The notes beneath the pieces are model-generated. The model worked only from the letters and a program-made list of their open reading frames with translations, made no database searches and had not been told where the DNA came from. A DNA stretch of 64,000 bases from Paragonimus skrjabini miyazakii (lineage: Eukaryota; Platyhelminthes; Trematoda; Plagiorchiida; Troglotrematidae), in contig JTDE01021178.1 in assembly GCA_014338405.1 (NCBI GenBank), positions 1 to 64,000 of the forward strand, written 5' to 3'. This document shows positions 49,201 through 62,869 of the stretch, piece by piece (the stretch's first letter is position 1; every line of letters begins with the position of its first letter). A program made the translations under genes and the position numbers.

Positions 49201-50201
49201 GGTGTACGTGCAAGTGAGCACAGACTTGGATCATCAAGCGTGTGAAGATGAATGACCTTTTCTGAGCTGCGATCAAATACGTGTTTGATGTTTAGCTTGT
49301 AGTAAACCAAGCAGCACCTCAGTGTTTTTAAGCTTCGACAGGCTGTTTTTAATTGGTGATCTGCCAGTGTTTGTCTCACTAAAATAATTTATACCATAGA
49401 CTACAGCGCGATCTCTGTTTATGAAGTACAAGCTGATTAAGAATGATTGATCTCTTCAGCTATTCCTATGAGAAACATTGCACGTAAGTCCACTGTGGTG
49501 CATCATCGGATCTTGACACATTCGTGAACTTTTTAACTTTGTGTAAACAAGACAAAGTGTCTGACCATAGCTATGTTATCATGGTATCAATCACAATTTG
49601 CCCTTGTAAATATTCACAGATTCAAAAAAGGGGAAATGGAGTCACGATTGTAAATTTAGTAGAAAGGGTGATGTGATAAACGGCCCCCTTTACAAACTTA
49701 CAGAGAGAAAGTATGGCGAGAACGGATATTAAGCCACATAAATCTATGATGTTACTGGTTTTCGCCACAGAAGAGGGTTAAATGCTTCAATGCTTTTGCA
49801 GAAAGTATCGACAAGCTATGAGAAGGAAATAAATCAATGATAAATGCATGCGAGCTATATAGTACCTTGATGGTTATGACACGGATCGACGTCCGTCGGC
49901 CGTAAAAAATAAAAAAGAAGTGACACTCCTAGATGCGAACAAATCGGGATTTTACTGTCTCACAGACCCCTCAGTTGGAGGTCAATTCTGATGTGAAGCT
50001 ACTTGCATCGTGAGATGGATGAAAAAGTGAATGGAAGTTTACAACAGTCTGATTATGGGCGCACCCATATGGATCGCTTTGAGTTTTCAACTGTAAGTAA
50101 CTTATCCAGTAAGTTAGATGGTCCTGGATACAGTCTATGTCTAACCGTTGAAAAGAAAATCTGTTATATCGGCGTTGTTCCCTGTATCACTTCCGACTTA
50201 C

Positions 50202-50439
50202 TTAGCTGATCTTTCAGTTTCTTCATTCGTTTTAGCATGTCCGCGGCCTCTTCGCCCATCTGTTTCACCTTCTGCTGCGTGTCGCTGACACGTTTGAACG
50301 TTCCTTGTGCTTGTTCACCCACACTAGCTATGGCTGTGGTAGCTTTGGATACTTCGTGGACAATTTCCACATCATACCGACTGCGCATCTCGCTTAGCCT
50401 GGTCCTGCCAGCTTCGCTCTGTTTCTTACCTTCAGTAAT
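50202..50439 (-). CDS. Laminin gamma chain, internal coiled-coil exon
   Basis: The acceptor (TTTTCTCCAATTCAG) ends at 50440. The frame starts in phase 0 with ITEGKKQSEAGRTRLSEMRS and continues through VEIVHEVSKATTAIASVGEQ to MLKRMKKLKDQL. The donor is CTAA/GTAAGT at 50201, leaving one base that the terminal exon completes. Ala, Lys, Glu and Gln in heptad spacing, without Pro, mark the long-arm coiled coil (domains II/I) where alpha, beta and gamma chains wind together. The start phase fits the exon ending at 62667, with NGIKKM joining ITEGKK. Confidence 0.8.
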
Positions 50440-52399
50440 CTGAATTGGAGAAAACGAAGGTAGACAGAAGCACGACTTGTATATATGCATGCGTAAACAT
50501 AGCTAGTCTCGCCCCGGAGCCATGAACGGTCCCCGGTAGGGCAGGTACTATAGTAAGCAATGTGCGTAAAAATGACCTCCTCTTGAAAACGAACGCCAAG
50601 CACAAATAGACGATTGTAAACCCAAATATACCTTTCATATATATTTGAACTCAACGGGCCAGCGACTAATTTCAATTTATCATCACTTATTGTAAACCAG
50701 AGCCCGGGCAGATATATTTGTTAGCCAAAAACATCGCTTCCGTTGATTCATGAGAAATGGATTCTCAGCAGCTGCGCAGTTGAACTTCGTACTTTGTTGA
50801 AGATAAGACGCGTTCCAGAGTGGCAGTCACGTGGGACGGGTCAAGGTGGAGTGTGTAGAGAGGTGCCTGTCATGAGCACCGTCTACATTCAAACAGGTCA
50901 CCAAATTCGTGACGTTAACCGTACTGTATATGTGTATCAGTCTGTACGCTGGAAAAAGTGAGCTCGTGCTTAGGGTAAACCTTGGCAATTCAATTTCTGA
51001 GCATTCCTAAATGACTGTTGTCCTAGCGCAGCTGTCCTTGAGCTGAAGTGGGTCTTAAACAAACTTCACAAGCATACAGTGAGTTATAACTTACTCTTAA
51101 ACCACTATACATTTTGATAACTGGAAATACATGATTTTCCAAATATTACTATCACCTTTTGGTTCAAGAAAAGAAAGCTGGAATGTTATAAGTACTACAC
51201 TCACTTACGTTCAGATCTATCGGCTGATATTCCATAAACATAGTATTCTACTTCTAAGTATCGCACAACAGTCCAGTGGACCGCGGGAATCAGACAGTGT
51301 TTAGTAAGTTTTGTTGAAGACCCAAGGTTATCTATAGGGCAATTCATTTGACAATTTCCTCGCGTGGTCATTTTCTTGTTTTGTTCTGGGTCAGCTGGCG
51401 CATGCCTGTTAGCTGATGAACGGCTGACTGGTTTTGTCGATATCGACGCTATGACGCTGCTGTTAGATCAGTTTCAAGCAGCTGGGATACTGTATGACAA
51501 CATTTTGCCGTCAGCCAAATGCTTTTTCATAAGTCTTGTAGCCACAAATTTCATGTGCAAGACTGTTTTAGTTACGTAGATGATGATGAATTTATGGAGG
51601 TTGTTAAGATGTTCATACACTTAAGAAGGTGCAGATGAGGTTCCATCCTCCACTTTCACTTGTTTTCAGGATCGTCTCTTCTTACCATGATCGCATGGCA
51701 GTTAGGTGGTAGTATCATACACGGATGTGTTGGGGTTGATGACGCTGAAGATAAAAATCGATTAACATGTTCCGTGATCATGTGATGTCTCCTCGTACAC
51801 CACCGTAGCCAGAATCCCCTAATAACCGGCAAACCTGGTGCACTAGTCGATACTACTCAAATGGTTGGCCAGCCAAGTTGCAGCGCTTTAGGTGTGTGTG
51901 TGTGTGCGACCAGTTTCTGGCCAGCATCGTATAGCCTGTTTCAATCATACTCCGGTCTCACTGGCTGAGTGGCTTTGCTTGTTGAGGCTATTAAGGGAAA
52001 ATGTCTGGTTGCTAGATCTAGTCCTCGAGCTCTGGCTCCTTATTAACAGTTTTCGGTGAAAATCGGATGATGGTCACCTCCTCCGCAAATGTGCATATGA
52101 AATAGATTCCGTACACATACTGAGCTGCTTCTAAAATCGTATGGACGCGTTTGCCGCTTTCCTACAAAGGAGTGCTCGGAAGCAAAGTTGATATACGAAC
52201 ACAACTAACGAAACAACCGTAAATTTTGTCGAACAACCGTCAGTTATGATAACAGTTACATTGCGCAACAACCTTCATTGACTGCAACAAGATGCGACGA
52301 GCAACGTCTTTCTAGTTGTTTGTGACTGACTTCACAATTCCTGGAATGATAGAATTCTACTCTTGACCCATCCTGCCACTCGCGACCTTCACCGCCACT
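50440..52399 (-). other. Laminin intron, nothing recognised
   Basis: The intron of about 12.2 kb (50440-62666) begins here in window order. This part has only short motif-free frames and a small GT run near 51892. Confidence 0.4.
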
Positions 52400-53190
52400 C
52401 TTGATCACTGGTGCTACCTTGACGTGCCGGCAAAGCTCGCGTGCGGCGTCGATCCGAAAAACTATGGTGACTAGGACGTTGGCTTTTCTGGTACAATCTT
52501 GTTGGACAGATCATAAGGGTGCGACCAAGACGAAAGCCGTTAGGTTCGCGGGGTTGTATGTTGCGCTAGCGACCGCGAAAGAGGGTTTAAGTAATGAGGC
52601 ACGGTCCCGTGAGTGTGCAACCGAACTATTTTGACAGCTTCAGCACTGCTCTCTTCCGTATCGAAAATAAGGAAGTTAGAAACGGTTCTCTCAAACAAAG
52701 AACACTTCTATCGTCCAACGGTGGAGGGCGAACGCCAACGCACTACTCGATATGGCCGAAACACTTGCAGCAAGTTTCAAAGGTTTGGTTTGGCTATGAA
52801 TACATCTACTGTGTGCAATAATAGCTAAAATCACATATCAACGACCTATTCACTGCTTTTCCGAATAGGGTCAGTTCTTCATTGCCAAGTGAGTGAGACA
52901 TTTCAGCTACTGTCTCCGGATAGACTCCTTCAAGTAGATCATATTTTATGCTGCCCTGCAGATCAGACTGTTAAGTCAAGTTTTTGGCAAACTCCCCCAC
53001 CCATATCATGCCCCATCTCGCGGCATAAATGGCAGGAAAGTATCCGAGGTTTTAGATATTCCAAAAGACCAGTCTTCTAAGTTTCTTCTTCCCTTGAATC
53101 TACTCATCAGTTTTTGAAGCCAAGACAATTGACAAACACTGATGTTTTTACTATGCGTGTGCTCCAACAACTAAATCGGCAAAATTGCTC
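52400..53190 (+). mobile_element. LINE family B, 5' region and start of endonuclease
   Basis: Positions 52545-53060 align with the 5' region at 13700-13180 of the opposite-strand copy. Positions 53117-53190 then encode KPRQLTNTDVFTMRVLQQL, the same endonuclease start as RPRQLVNIGVFNVHILRQV at about 13080-13020. Homology is lost after about 53190, so this is a 5' half with the rest deleted. That is unusual, because most LINE copies lose the 5' end. Position 52400 as the outer limit is uncertain. Confidence 0.75.
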
Positions 53191-54899
53191 TGGTGAGTAT
53201 TTTTTCCAATCAGGTTCTAGGCGTGAGCTGCACCTTTGAAAGGCGTATTTATAATCCCAGCAGTACAAATGGTTTGAACCCCCTATCAGGCTATACAATG
53301 GGTCAATGGTTCTTCATCAGGTTTTCCGGTAACGATAGGACCGGACCTCGCGATCAAGCTATGGTGGGAACTGCACTGCGTCCCAAAATTAAACAGAGAT
53401 AGCGCGATCATATATGCACTGGTAAACTTACCACATAACTGACATCTGTTACTACAGACCATAAAGACAGACAACGGTTCAGTTGCTATTACGACTGCCC
53501 TACCAAAGGCTATCTCTGATCTCTCGAAATAGATTTAATTCTAGAACATTCTTATGGTCATGAACTTTCAACTTCGTCCCCTTACTCCAGAAAAGAAGCT
53601 GCTGGGCGTGCGGGCGCGACATATTGATTATGACGATTGGTTGTCCCACTGTGTGCATTTCATGAACTCTCTACGTTGACTTCTGCACCTCAGCATAAAA
53701 TACGGTGGCACATCATGCGGGGACCGTCCAGTGCGGCTCAACCTGGAAGTCAAGCGACTAGATCGCCGTCACTTTCCAGTGGCACCGCTCTATTGCAGAT
53801 GGCCGTTCCCGTTGATGTAATCACATAGTTTTCGGACCATGCCACTGTTCCCGCTCACGTCGTTTTAACGCTTGATCACAGACCGAAAACTCTCAAATAG
53901 AAAATGGTCATTTGGAGACCTAACAATGATGTCGTGCGAAACGTAAAACAGACGGTAGTGAAATTCAACCATGCTCCAAACAAACAATCGGCAAACGTCT
54001 TAACAGCTATGCGAGTCAAGTGTGAAACAATGTGTCCAAAGTTGGATTTGTGCCGACTCTAGAGACCTTAGGAACAAATTTTGTCTTACCACTCATGACT
54101 CCGAACATGACAATGCCCGCCGCGAAGTGAAATAAGAACTTATGAGCAGTCTGTTTAAGAACCGCGAACAGTGATTAACCAAGCCAGGTAAAGAGAGGTA
54201 AAAGACAAGTACATCAGGAAATGGTCTAGTGCCATTTTGCTTGATTCATGGTTGCACTGACGGGCGACACAACATTAGTCGCGATATATATGAAAAAGAA
54301 TTTACCGATTGTTGCAACAACTTAATAGAAGGGCTGAGCATTCTAAGTAACACTTCACCTGACCTGATCCAGGTCACTCAGCTGTGAGCAGTGGAGGTAG
54401 CGTATTAAGATATTGCATTCAAAAATGTCTTCCGTTGGAAACAATAGTGAATTTGAAGTTTTAATTACCGAAACGAAAAGAAACACTAGATCCATGCTTT
54501 CTTTCTTTAGATTTTATCGAAGATGTGGGTGAGAAATTGACGTCTGAATTAGCCGTGACACTTCTTTCTAGATGAAAGACTGAATGTCCGCTTATCAACT
54601 GGCATTTCGATTTTTACAAAAGGTACCAGGGCCTTCAATCACAACCACAAGAACAGACAGCTTGCAGATGGTTGTACTCTTCAACAACTACGGGAGAGAC
54701 TTTGGTAGACCAGATGTCTTGGTGACTACTAAAACAGAAGAACAAAGGAGCACTGAGTGCTCAAGGCGATCAAAACTTAGTTAGGCACTCACAACTTGAA
54801 AGCGTGAATACTATGCGCGGATACCTTGTATCATCCGACAGTCAGCTAATTCACCGGTTACGAACCTGCTGAGTGCGAGTGACTTGTGGAGGAAAGTTG
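53191..54899 (-). other. Laminin intron, nothing recognised
   Basis: Short frames only (for example 53193-53402 +, 53637-53828 +) with no motifs. Confidence 0.35.
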
Positions 54900-55650
54900 C
54901 GGACGCGAGGTTGGCCATTAATGTAATTTATCCTAACATTTCCGGAGACTTTGACAAGGTTGATCACTCCGTGCTCTCAAAGAAACTCCACAGTTATGAC
55001 CTCAAAAACGTTTACTCCGTTGACTTGAAGATTATGCACATAGGTTCGGCGTAAAGGTGAATGGACAGTCACCAGACAACTCCGAAAAAGTCCATCCCGG
55101 GACTTCTACTGTTCGTCCTTCTTGTTCTTGTTGCAGCCAGCACAGTCAACCTACCGACTTTGTTTTACGTCGACGACACAAAACTCTGGCGAGTTTTGAG
55201 TACTAGGAAGTGCCGGAAGCTTCACAGAGCCTTCGTCACATCTTGAACTTGCCTACGGGAACAATTTTCAGTTCCATGCCAAAAAGTGAAGTCATGCAAA
55301 TTGGTCATAAAACTATGCTGAGTGCTACCTTGAAAACAGTATGCGAACGAGACTCGGAAATTATAGCAACAGACAGTTTTACTTTATCCACAGACTTTAT
55401 AGCCGCGGGTAAAAGTGCTGGTAAAAGTGACCTTGAACTTCTTACAAAAAATCTGTGGCACCCTTCACCCTGTATATATATTGGCCCCCATACTCCGGTC
55501 ACACCCTGGAACGAACATGCGGGTCTGTCAGCTTTGTATTAAGAAATATATGACACTTACTGAAGGCGTTCAGAAAAGAACCATCAGGAGAATTATGGTG
55601 CTCAGAGAGTTTAGCGGAATTATACCAACCCTCAGTAAATTAGAGCCACC
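54900..55650 (+). mobile_element. CR1/Jockey-like reverse transcriptase fragment
   Basis: The + strand encodes NISGDFDKVDHSVLSKKLHS (palm motif A region, about 54940-55000). It continues with LLLFVLLV...TVNLP and LFYVDDTKLWRVL (motif C, YVDD, about 55100-55200), then KSEVMQIGHKT (about 55280-55310). Near 55560-55640 is EGVQKRTIRRIMVLREFS, the C-terminal block. Several frame changes and stops make it dead. It resembles the family at 25582-28011 but keeps the catalytic core that copy lacks. Confidence 0.85.
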
Positions 55651-55714
55651 TTAGAGGAGACATAATTCTCACTGATTGTTTGTTAATTCGTGATATTGTT
55701 ATTCATGTAAAAAG

Positions 55715-56110
55715 ATGTCTGAGGATTGGGAGAGGTTAGCCCTTTCTCCCCTTGGTTTAGACAAAACTGTAGACAAATGGATTTTGCGCAGGACACCGCC
55801 CGTGATTACAGAACCTGTCAGCAGTATGTCGGCCATTAACTTCATACCCGGTGAATCTAGACAGATTCTCGCCTCAACCACCGCATTTGATAAGTGGAAA
55901 CTGTACACTGTTTTCCACGTTGAGTTCAGCTCTTCGCCCGATGATATCCCCAAGAAAGTGAAGCACGATTATTGTAGGTGCAGACGTCCATGGGTTCAGG
56001 TTGTTCCCATTCCCGGCCTGTTCAACATGTCTGACACTTGGGGGTTGGAAATCATAATAGTTCTTCCTACAGGTCTATTGCCAACTAAGGCTGATAAGCT
56101 CACGCAATAA
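55715..56110 (+). other. Unrecognised 131-residue ORF after RT fragment
   Basis: ATG at 55715 opens MSEDWERLALSPLGLDKTVD and runs to TAA at 56108. It follows the RT fragment on the same strand by about 70 bases, so it may be extra sequence of that element. No domain is recognised and the reverse strand is also partly open. Confidence 0.25.
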
Positions 56111-59100
56111 TTCGATCGTGCCAAAACACAACAGTCCTGATACCCTAGAGCATTCAGTGATGACGATATATGAGAGACTGTGGGTGTCAATCTTGTAACG
56201 ATCAACACATAGCTAGTAAGAAGAGAAAACCTAGCTTTAACTTCGCCTGCAAACTTGGTAATACAGTTATTTTCCCCGTTTCTCATGGAATGATAAAATT
56301 AACGTTTAGCATGAAACATATTCGTTATACTCGTCTTTCACTTCAACGAATTTTTGCGTTTAATAAATGTAGCGTTATATTCTTAACTTTACTGCCTGAG
56401 TAAGAGTTATTCAGGTCTCCAAAATGTACATTCCATAGACGACCTTTTTATCATCTTACCAAAGACATACGATCTAGCCGAAGTTCGAACCCAGGACCGT
56501 AGGTATAGTGTAACCAATAAAGTTATCTGTACCTTAGCAAAAGCTCTAAACTCGTAGCAGTGAACACAAGTTAGAAGATCCCGAGTTGCGAAAACCCTAA
56601 ACTTCTGCTCTATTTGAACCAGCGGGATAAACAATATAGTCAAACACAGCAGGTGCCCTATTAGCTAAGATACTAAGTCGCGCCAGGAGCTCGGAGACTT
56701 CATATTTGGGTTCAGTTACTCACCAATCCCACCGTCTTATGTGGAATCCACTAAGTGATCCATCGGAATGACCGCCTAAGCAGGATTCCTCAACTGGTTC
56801 ACGCTGGCATCGACGGTCTCCACCGATCAACAGTGAAACTGTGTCATTGATAAGGGGAGAACCTCTCTGTCCATTATATCCTATAGCTATAATCAGTGGT
56901 CTGCGGAATGTGAGACCAGTTATCTATCCACTTTTTTCTCTCGCTAATCTATATACTGTGAACATAGAAAGCTCTGTGTCGAAACACCGGGGAAAGCCGT
57001 TATCAGCGGTTCTCTTCTGTTATTGCAGGCAGTCAGTTCGACCAAAAAACATAACTAATGCGTTTCACTCTTGAGTGTGCATTGGTCAACATCGGGCAAA
57101 TCTCTTTGAGGTTAACCACTACAGCACAAAAGTGGGGATTTGAAAGAGGACTCATCACATCATATTAAGACAATACATTAAGGTCGGTCACACTTGACCG
57201 TGATTACCAAAAACTAAAGACCCTAAAAAATCGGGTTTTGCACGCATTTGAAGCAATAACAAAGAACAGGACAACGGGATTACCCCATTTATGAAGCTCC
57301 CACGAAATACAGTAGGATGGTGGACTCCATCATGATACTGGCGACGTTGAACGCAAGAGAAAACAGACATATACTGCAAGTCACTATTGTAGTACAGCAA
57401 TTTTAAATACAACGGAAAAGCAAATTCGATTCTGGTGAATAATCAATGACATCGGAGTTAAGGAACTACATGCCTCCATACATCTACGATATATCACATC
57501 TAAAAAGGCATAAAGTCATCTATTTATTATCGAGGTTTGTTTTAACGGACTATCATGTCGCTCATATTTTCCATTTTTAATGAGTCCCATTTGGCTGCTA
57601 CACTGCTTATCCCAAAGGAGCTTACTAAACGTTATTTCACTGTGGTTAGTGGCAACTTTGAAGTTACAAGACACTGTGCTGCCGAGGCTATCGCAATCAT
57701 GCTGCTTGACCTGGTCAAACCAATGGGCGGGCGTGATGTTATGGGCTAACTAAGTCATCGCCAGTTGATTGACCAGTGATGTGCTTTCTCTGTGATAAGT
57801 CCGATCGATATCTCCACGTAACTCTATAAACTCTATATGTAATTGAACCAGCCTGAAGATGAACAAGCTACATAGGTCGCACAACACGGCGAGTATCCGA
57901 ACGCAATCGAGAGCACCAACCGGTGTGGCTAACGCGACGATCGATAAGGTGCTGTTCGTCCGCGGTCACTACGCATTTGATCGAGTCGAACCACCTGATC
58001 AATCAGACCGATTCGTTCAAGCCAATCTATAGAATATGTGGGATACAATCGAAACAGGTCAAAGGTATCATGCTATCAATTGCAGAGGCAATCGCAGTTC
58101 ACCTACACTCACCACCACTGTGTGACCAAAAACGGCTAGTCAGAACGTTGAACCTTCCGTGGCTGTGTACGCAAACTCAGGATAAAATGATCACATAGAT
58201 GTGACGCATCTCTCGCAGATTTCGTATAATTCACATGATCGATATTATGTAACTAAGTCTCATGACTCAAACCAGATATAAACTATTGACTGACAACTCT
58301 CGCCTAAGTGATATGTTATCTGCCAATCCCATCGAACCCATATAAATGTACTATATTTAGCCTGATGCCGAAACATCGAAAACGAGCTTGTTTGCTACGT
58401 GTTTCTTCTCATGACTAAACGGGTCATATTCAAAGTATTGAAAATGAATTGTCGAAAACATCTTCGCCTATTATTCTCCATTTTCGTTGCCTCAATGGCA
58501 TATTTGAAACATTACAGCATTCTACTATCTTAGTCAATTCATTTGAAACACCTGGAGCTTTTCATTAGATAGACTGTAGGCCTATAGCTCAATGAACTCA
58601 CGGCGACCATGGTTATGTGTGATTAACCTTTACATGCCGTATGTGTCTTATGTGATGGAACGCTTTTAAAATCCACTCCGAATTTTCACGAAACTTCAAA
58701 CTATCCTTAGACGACAAATGCAGAGAACTACACCATTAAGGACACGGCAGTGTGTTCGAAATGGCTGGCTGTAAGTGAGCAACGTTAGTGGCTGTTACCT
58801 GTAATGTTCCAAAGGAAGATTGATGTTTCTGGCAGGTAGTGCAAACAGAATGCTGAAACCAAAGATCTCGACAGCCCGAATGGAAGGTTTAACTGTCAAA
58901 GCTATCAGCAAATTCTGACTGAAGCAAGTGTCCCTGATGGCTCCCTGCAGTACACTCACTTCCTGTGATACTACTACATAACTGATGAAGCGAAATCATT
59001 TGTCGTTACTTTCAGGTAAGTAAGCCCACAAACAGATACTCAGGCACACAGTGATATAACTCTAGCTGCTACTGATTCGCTACTAAGCCAAAAACAAATA

Positions 59101-62100
59101 TTAGTGTTCAGTAAGCGTCACTTATGCGGGCAATCCATTGATGCTAAACTAATGCGTGCAATAAAATAAAGAATACAGAAAGATGTATATTGAAACTGTC
59201 CACCAGTTGTGAAGGCCAGTGTATGTGAGATGCAGAGTAGCTCATAAGCGTACGTGCGATTTGTGACGTGAAAACAAACGTTGACAGTAAACGATACACC
59301 AACAAAATAAGAGACGCTAAATTTGCCGAACTACAGGTTCCCCTACCCTAATTATGTCTTTTCGTTCGTTTTCCACCGCGTAACCACTGTATTCTGGCTC
59401 GTGTTCAATCGAGACGCGTCACCTTTTTTTGACATGATCCATCACTGCAGCCAGTGGTTATCTAATAGGCTCACAATGCAAACACCTTGCGTTTGCTTTG
59501 CGTTGTAGGCTGATTGGCTGGTTACAGTAAGCTATTGGGGTTGTATGTGCCTGGTTCTTCATGAATATGTGAAACGAGCTGATGAGAGGTTCTGTAACGA
59601 CTAAAGACCTTATCGACTGCTGACTGGGAAACACTGTCTCATAATTACCATATCTCATGTGTAAATTTCATACATTTGTTCTAAACAGTAGGTACCAGAG
59701 TAGGGTTTGAAAATGCTTTCTGGCCAAAACTACCGTTCAGTAAAGTAAGGGCGGATACAGTTGTTTACTACGATTTAGCTTCACATGTTAGTTGGTTTCT
59801 GAATCCGTAGACTTGAACTTTGTTGTTGCACTGGAGGGGGACAGAAGTAATAGGTCAATATTAATGAAACAAGCAGGAAAGGAATAAGTTTTTCTGCATA
59901 CTTACCATTTCATAATTTAGCTTTTCTACCCATTTATGGAAAGTTCCACCTGCCTCTCACGGATTTTGATTGCCAACATGCTGAATATCACATTGTGCAA
60001 ATGTTATCGAAACATCCTTTGTGTCCAGTTTCCAGATAAACGACTTTAGTTTATCGTCTTTAGTGCTGCCATCCAATATAACAAAAGTCGTTTCCATAGC
60101 TATTTGAGGTCAATACATAGCTTTTAATGAACAGAGTTTTAGTAGACGTGGTTCGATCACCTAGACTAGTTCCATCGCGGTTGGAAATCTTCATACATCC
60201 GCAACCAGTGAACAGTATGTGAACATGCTTAAACCGGTTTGATAAATACTTCATTGGAGTACCTAGTGTGTTTTCATTTAACATTCGAAATTTAACTTTG
60301 TTGCGCCTGCGAAATTTGAAAAGCCAACCGTTGCTTTTGTGAGAACCTTTTTGCACATATCTTCTGAAGCTATTTTCCCTTGAAGCAGTAATTTTGTGGA
60401 AGGCAGACGTTTTGGCTAGACTTTAGAAACAAACAGTTCATGTTACTGTTGGTGTTGTGGTAAGTGTTTCGGCATAGATTGAAAAAACCTGTGATCTGAA
60501 TGAGATTTCGGGTACTCATTGGTCTGTAGTATCCCCTTCAAAGCCCAAGATTATTTGCATGTGTGTCTAACTAATTCACGGCAATTGCTCTCACTGGTAG
60601 CCTTTTCACTTAAACTCTAAAAACTGTAAGTTCACAATTAAAATGCCTTTATTAGGTGACATTCTAAGGGCGAAGATAGATAAAACCTACCTACTCAATT
60701 ATAACGCTAATGCACAGGCAGGTCGTAGCATCGCATGCAATCTGGAGGTTCGCATGAAATCTTATCGCTTGGATCAGAAGCATGATCAGAAACGTAGTTC
60801 ATAAGAAGCTTGGAGAGAATGTGTCAGGGGACCCTGTTTTTTTCATCCAAAAGGGTTTCCTTTCCAGTTAAAACAACTTTAGTCAGTCACAATGAACATA
60901 AATTTTCAGAACATCCTAAGGGTAACCCTCATTACTTTTTCGCCTGCTCAACCATTATTTTGCCACGCTTACTGGTGGCTCAGTGACCATAACTACTATT
61001 TATGGTAACTATCTTTCAATATTCAGATTAAAAAATATTCGCAAGTCATCACGTATCACTGGTATACCTAGTACGTTCCTATCTGTAACACAGGTTTTTG
61101 ACCGGAACAAAACGACTCCTTATATTCGTCCTTTCATTTGACCTGGTAGCACTTAGCGGAAGTAGTAGCGTTATTCTTCAGGTCTCAGACCTCTGTTTAG
61201 TTTATCTCAAGCGGATAATTTGAGTCTCGTCGAGCCCTTTTTATTTCGGTTTCAATCCAACATATTAGTCCGGGCGTTTACAACAGAATTTGAACTGCAG
61301 ACGTAGCATCCAGCTCCAGTTGTACCCTTTTGGTGGTCAGTACTACTGCGTATTTGGTTTTACCTGCTGATAAAGGGAACCAAACAAACATTCGTGCTCG
61401 TCAGCAGAATGACCGAACTGCTTGTCTGTATTGACCGTGGACACAGTTGCGTTGTGAGTGTGGCGTACGCTGTAGGATAGTTTGATCTACGAAACATACG
61501 TGCGTGTGTCTATCAACTTCGAATATGATAGACTGACCCTGGGATTCCCCACACAGACAAGTCGTTGCTGTGCGATTTATTAGACAATTTCCACTTGCGC
61601 ACAGCTTAACGGTATCACTGCTTTTCAATATAATCAGGACCCAGTCGGGGGATAGAACAATATCGAATATGTGTATTAATTATTATGTTTTAGTGTCCAT
61701 CATGTACGAGGCTGGGGTGTCAGCTCGAAGGCGTCAGCCCTGAGTGGGGTTTTAGGAGTACTGGTAATGGTTTTCTATTGAAAAAATTATGACCGACCTT
61801 AATTGTTTGCTCAGCAAAGGTGACTGCTATCTGACGGGAATTTCAAGAGGAAGTGCTTCGTAGGCGTGTCCAGGTCTTACCTCGAATGAGGTCAACCCGA
61901 TTCAAAATATGTCTTGAGCTACCGACCAGTAACAAAGCTAGAGGAAAAAGACAACATAAAAAATATCATCGCTCATAATCCCGCCATTCGTCACAACCTA
62001 CGATGAGTTCACGCAGTCAGAACCACTTTCAACCTGAAGTGAGAAAATGTCATTACTAGCTGTTGAAATATGGTTGCACCTTGGGTAAAATTAGTAAGAA

Positions 62101-62666
62101 CTGGTTCCCAATTAAAACACGGACGAGTAACATGAACTATTTGACCCAAAAAACAGGGTTATGATTGCTTTCGAACATACAAAAACAGGAAGCAACTTGC
62201 AAAACAAACAAACGTATTATACAGATTCGATGACAGGATGTGATGAAACATCAAAACTATTGGTAAGCGCTCAGTATTTGACTGACGCTCTCTCACTATT
62301 TACAAATATTAATAGTGTTCAGTACTGAGCAGGAGTACAACTTGGACAGAAGCTTCAACTCTCGAGTATATTGGTAATTCCTTGGTCACATCGGCAAGTC
62401 TTGGCTGTGATACAAACGGTAACTGTGTGGACTGCGCATAACAGTTAACTGATACTGGCTGATGGAGGAAAACATCGCTTATCATCCCTAATTTTTAACA
62501 AAACTACGAATCAAAATTAGCGTAAACTAAAAGTAGCAAGCTCCATCCGATGGCATGCGTACCACGTTCATCAACACCACCATCGCACTTTCAGTTCAAA
62601 ATTCGTTTTATACTTACATCAACAGAAAGACCTAGGTACACACAAACTCGTCGCAAAATTACTTAC
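56111..62666 (-). other. Laminin intron, nothing firmly recognised
   Basis: A-rich on the + strand, consistent with an intron of a - strand gene. Frames up to 98 residues occur (for example 60356-60060 -, 57923-58198 +) without motifs. Near 56482, GTTCGAACC resembles a tRNA-type B box, but no A box or fold was found. Confidence 0.4.
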
Positions 62667-62869
62667 CATTTTTTTGATTCCGTTTAACACCTTTTGTAAC
62701 TCGGCTGTGCGGTTTTGAAGTTTGTACGCAGCATCTAACTCTTGTTTGGCCTGTTCGTGCAAGTCTTTTACGCTACCCTCCACCTTGTCCAATCGTTTCA
62801 GCAACTCTGCCTGGCCAGCCATTGCTTGCGGTATAAGGCCCTTAGTTTGAGCAATATAATCTTCAAAAT
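62667..62869 (-). CDS. Laminin gamma chain, internal coiled-coil exon
   Basis: The acceptor (TCTCCCCTTCTATCCTACTTAAAG) ends at 62870, and the first two bases finish a codon begun in an exon outside the window. The frame reads FEDYIAQTKGLIPQAMAGQA, then ELLKRLDKVEGSVKDLHEQA, then KQELDAAYKLQNRTAELQKV and LNGIKKM. A GTAAGT donor follows at 62666, in phase 0. Hydrophobic residues in heptads, with many Lys, Glu and Gln, mark the laminin long-arm coil. On its own the sequence would only say coiled coil; its in-phase join to 50439 and on to the gamma-type C-terminus gives the identity. Confidence 0.75.

Larger units (their letters stand above)
46343..50201 (-). other. Last laminin intron (about 3.9 kb)
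   Basis: Donor GTAAGT at 50201-50196 and acceptor AG at 46344-46343 bound an intron that interrupts a codon after its first base. It hosts an unrecognised - ORF, an LTR-like GC-rich block, an orphan + ORF and a LINE 3' remnant, listed separately. The stretch 47880-48735 has nothing recognised. Confidence 0.7.

Noticed and set aside
56482..56500. tRNA-like B box (GTTCGAACC)
   Set aside because: No A box, acceptor stem or anticodon arm could be placed; at most a SINE scrap.
58982..58995. CTGATGA followed closely by CGAAA, resembling a hammerhead ribozyme core
   Set aside because: Only about three bases separate the two core elements, too few for stem II, and no flanking stems I and III were seen.
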